Positions 63,254 through 64,000 of a DNA stretch of 64,000 nt are shown piece by piece (positions within the stretch are counted from its first letter, which is position 1; each line of letters begins with the position of its first letter). The stretch is from Paenibacillus sambharensis (lineage in GTDB: Bacteria > Bacillota > Bacilli > Paenibacillales > Paenibacillaceae): positions 19,464 to 83,463 of the forward strand of contig NZ_QKRB01000037.1 in NCBI RefSeq assembly GCF_003233845.1. The letters run 5' to 3'. Under the pieces are notes generated by a model. The model was not told the origin of the DNA and made no database searches. It was given only the letters and a program-made list of their open reading frames with translations. A program made the translations under genes and the position numbers.

Positions 63254-64000
63254 ACTGATCCTCCTTCTTCGCGAAATAGACCATGATCTCCTCAAGGCTT
63301 GGTGTCGCAGCTTTTATGCCACAGGAAGGATCAAAATCGTCCGCTTGAATTAACCCCGTAAATCCAAATGAATTGATCTTGTAGGAAATCAACCGGTCCT
63401 TCACCTGGTTCAGCTGATTTTCAGCACCGTTTAACAGAAGATAAGATTCTTTGAACTCTTCCTTCTCACCGCTGCGGATAATTTGCCCATTTGCGATGAA
63501 GGTTATGAAATCCGCGCATTTCTCCAAATCTGAAGTAATATGCGTCGAGAATAGAATACTGATCTCACCGTCAGCGACGAGCCCTTGGAAAATATCCAGC
63601 AGTTCGTCCCTTGCAACGGGATCAAGCCCGCTGGTCGGTTCATCAAGAATGAGAAGCTTGGCCCCATGCGATAAGGCAATGGCCAGGTTATATTTCACTT
63701 TCATCCCTGTTGACAGCTCGGCGATTTTTTTATTCTCATCCAGCTTGAATGCACGCATATAGTTGCGGTATGTCTTATCATCCCAGTTGGCATAGAACCT
63801 CTTGACCACGTCGGTCAGCGTCTTCATTTTGCTTCGGGTGTAGAAATCAACGCCCCCCATGGCGTATCCGATTTCCTGCTTCAACTCGATTTCATGTGCA
63901 GCCATGCTTTTCCCCAGAATATGAACTTCGCCGCTATCCAAACGGGTCATATTCAAAATCGACTTGATCGTTGTGGTCTTACCTGCGCCGTTAGCGCCGA
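63246..64000 (-). CDS. ABC transporter ATPase (partial at the right edge)
   Basis: About 251 residues are readable; the N-terminus lies beyond the window. It shows Walker A (GANGAGKTTTIKSILNMTRL), a modified signature (ELSTGMKVKYNLAIALSHGA with LSTGM in place of LSGGQ), Walker B (LLILDEPTSGLDPVARDELL) and the switch His in ILFSTHITSDLEKCAD. This matches the YtrB/BcrA-like group in which LSTGM is normal. It is the first gene of the ABC-permease-GntR operon within the window. Confidence 0.9.
   Translation of the reverse strand, partial: GANGAGKTTTIKSILNMTRLDSGEVHILGKSMAAHEIELKQEIGYAMGGVDFYTRSKMKTLTDVVKRFYANWDDKTYRNYMRAFKLDENKKIAELSTGMKVKYNLAIALSHGAKLLILDEPTSGLDPVARDELLDIFQGLVADGEISILFSTHITSDLEKCADFITFIANGQIIRSGEKEEFKESYLLLNGAENQLNQVKDRLISYKINSFGFTGLIQADDFDPSCGIKAATPSLEEIMVYFAKKEDQYV

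Noticed and set aside
1..64000. CRISPR array, prophage or insertion sequence
   Set aside because: No regularly spaced repeats, transposase, integrase or phage structural gene is seen on either strand.

Overview
The window looks like a low-to-mid GC Gram-positive chromosome, most likely Paenibacillus or a close relative. The reasons are several S-layer-homology (SLH) proteins, strong AGGAGG-type ribosome binding sites, frequent TTG/GTG starts, GHKL/LytTR, PadR/DUF1048 and LAL regulators, and a B. subtilis-type adenine riboswitch in front of a PbuE-like purine exporter. I see no rRNA, tRNA, CRISPR array, insertion sequence or prophage module.

Layout. 0-4 kb: a nikABCD-type metal ABC importer (cut at the left edge) behind a Fur-like box. 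4-6.7 kb: a chemoreceptor operon with a membrane-anchored beta-sandwich protein. 7-15 kb: AraC regulator/SDR divergent pair, an SLH-anchored M13 metallopeptidase and a large SLH/Ig-like S-layer protein. 15.7-21.9 kb: a tightly coupled operon of a frameshifted WYL regulator, an acyl-CoA-dehydrogenase-like flavoenzyme, a signal-less PhnD-like protein, a MetE-like enzyme and an OsmC-like protein without its cysteines. A perfect operator separates it from a divergent imine-reductase-like gene. 22-30 kb: hydrolases, a GHKL/LytTR two-component system, DUF4386 and a LAL regulator. 30-41 kb: TetR/FAD oxidoreductase, paired glycosyltransferases, adenine riboswitch-pbuE, PadR-DUF1048 and drug-type ABC genes, an unfamiliar membrane protein and a MATE pump.

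41-50 kb holds a broken 7TM-diguanylate cyclase and then, on the minus strand, a five-gene unit: an SLH surface protein with two thioredoxin-like domains (split by an amber codon), an Ala/Pro/Ser-rich membrane-anchored protein ending in CEEEC, CcdA, a TlpA/ResA-like thioredoxin and a cystine-symporter-like gene (broken). I read this as an extracytoplasmic thiol-redox module and consider it, with the MetE-like operon at 16-20 kb, the best candidate for an undescribed system. 50-54 kb: Crp-type regulator, MDR dehydrogenase, SLC13 transporter. 54-58 kb is a gene graveyard (methyltransferase, unknown, DinG and MDR fragments) with an AT-rich secreted protein/lipoprotein pair in it. 58-64 kb: GyrI-like protein, a second frameshifted WYL regulator, a phosphotransferase, RsgA and a GntR/ABC operon cut at the right edge.

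At least nine loci are disrupted. The lesions include point nonsense changes and truncations as well as small indels, so real decay is likelier than sequencing error alone, although each single indel should be confirmed.
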